Source of the DNA: Viridibacterium silvisoli
GTDB taxonomy: Bacteria; Pseudomonadota; Gammaproteobacteria; Burkholderiales; Rhodocyclaceae
Assembly: GCF_036017035.1 (NCBI RefSeq)
Contig: NZ_JAYXHS010000002.1
Location: forward strand, 186,001-250,000
Direction: 5' to 3'
Length of the DNA stretch: 64,000 bases
The position numbers were made by a program, and so were the translations under genes. Below are positions 63,594 through 64,000 of this stretch, in pieces. The notes beneath the pieces were generated by a model. It saw only the letters and a list, made by a program, of their open reading frames with translations. It made no database searches and had not been told where the DNA came from. Every line of letters begins with the position of its first letter. Positions within the stretch are counted from its first letter, which is position 1.

Positions 63594-64000
63594 TTACAGC
63601 CCTGCCATGCAGAGATACTTCATCTCGACGTATTCCTCGATGCCGTAGTGTGAGCCTTCGCGGCCGAAACCGGATTGCTTGATGCCGCCGAACGGAACCG
63701 TCTCATACGATATGGCGCCGGTATTGATGCCGACCATGCCGTATTCGAGGGCTTCGGCGACACGCCATACGCGGCCGATGTCGCGGCTGTAGAAATAGGC
63801 TGCCAGACCGAATTCGCTGGCGTTCGCCAGCGCAATCGCTTCCTCGTCGGTCGCGAATTTCATCACCGCAGAGACGGGCCCGAAAGTTTCTTCGCGCGCG
63901 ATCAGCATGTCTTGCGTGACATCGCGCAGTACGGTGGGCGTGACGAAACGCCCCTGTGGCGGTGTGCCGCCAGTGAGCACCTGGGCGCCTTTGGCGCGCG
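63594..64000 (-). CDS. gabD: Aldehyde dehydrogenase, succinate-semialdehyde type (partial)
   Basis: The C-terminal about 135 residues of an aldehyde dehydrogenase; the N-terminal part lies beyond the right edge. Visible: GRFVTPTVLRDVTQ, EETFGPVSAVMKFATDEEAI, the C-terminal GMVGINTGAISYETVPFGGI and SGFGREGSHYGIEEYVEMKY. This end is typical of GabD (NADP-dependent succinate-semialdehyde dehydrogenase); other GabD-like dehydrogenases are possible. The active-site Cys is not inside the window. Confidence 0.78.
   Translation of the reverse strand, partial: RAKGAQVLTGGTPPQGRFVTPTVLRDVTQDMLIAREETFGPVSAVMKFATDEEAIALANASEFGLAAYFYSRDIGRVWRVAEALEYGMVGINTGAISYETVPFGGIKQSGFGREGSHYGIEEYVEMKYLCMAGL

Overview
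The window is GC-rich, densely packed DNA from a betaproteobacterium (possibly Rhodocyclales or Burkholderiales; order not provable from sequence alone). The evidence is the rpsU-yqeY-dnaG-rpoD macromolecular-synthesis block with a CAU-anticodon tRNA behind rpoD, an H-NS of the short beta-proteobacterial type, the lptE-holA pair, a Fur-boxed fagA-fumC pair, and many LysR regulators and ABC transporters. No phage, IS element, CRISPR array or rRNA is visible.

Left part (1-12.3 kb), accessory metabolism: the start of a 4-oxalomesaconate hydratase gene (ligJ, protocatechuate 4,5-cleavage pathway) behind a ModA-like protein without signal peptide, with a divergent LysR gene; an orphan membrane protein; a DszA/NtaA-type flavin monooxygenase; then an eight-gene leftward operon of exported and membrane proteins (two HupE/UreJ-like, two DUF6644-like, one DUF6152-like, a membrane-anchored parvulin, two unknowns), headed by a perfect palindrome and preceded by another LysR gene. 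Three of its proteins are predicted to be cleaved directly before a histidine, which hints at metal chemistry.

Middle part (12.3-27.3 kb), an organosulfur island: TauD-like dioxygenase, AprA-like flavoprotein, AprB-like ferredoxin, Gln-type thiol dioxygenase (3-mercaptopropionate dioxygenase type), a complete peptide-type ABC importer, a thioredoxin-fold peroxiredoxin-like protein and an SsuD-like monooxygenase, all leftward; divergently an SsuA-like binding protein, a four-domain rhodanese and an SsuE-like FMN reductase. Together they look like import of a sulfur compound, oxidative C-S cleavage and sulfane/sulfite handling. The substrate is unknown; this is the best candidate for an undescribed system.

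Right part (27.3-64 kb), mostly core genes: tRNA-Ile2(CAU), rpoD, dnaG, yqeY, rpsU, tsaD, plsY, folB, hns, xerD, ogt, a chalcone-isomerase-like exported protein, proA, an MFS exporter; a six-gene overlapping operon with three glycosyltransferases, a lipoprotein, a zinc-finger-like protein and a membrane protein; a PotD-like binding protein head-to-head with a diguanylate cyclase; holA-lptE; two DUF3016 paralogues flanking a block with fumC-fagA (Fur box), a chemoreceptor, a DUF3750 protein and leuS; a triple-PAS hybrid histidine kinase whose Hpt domain lacks the phospho-acceptor histidine; a uvrD helicase; and the end of a gabD-like aldehyde dehydrogenase. The usual leuS-lptE-holA-proA order is retained in direction but split by two insertions.
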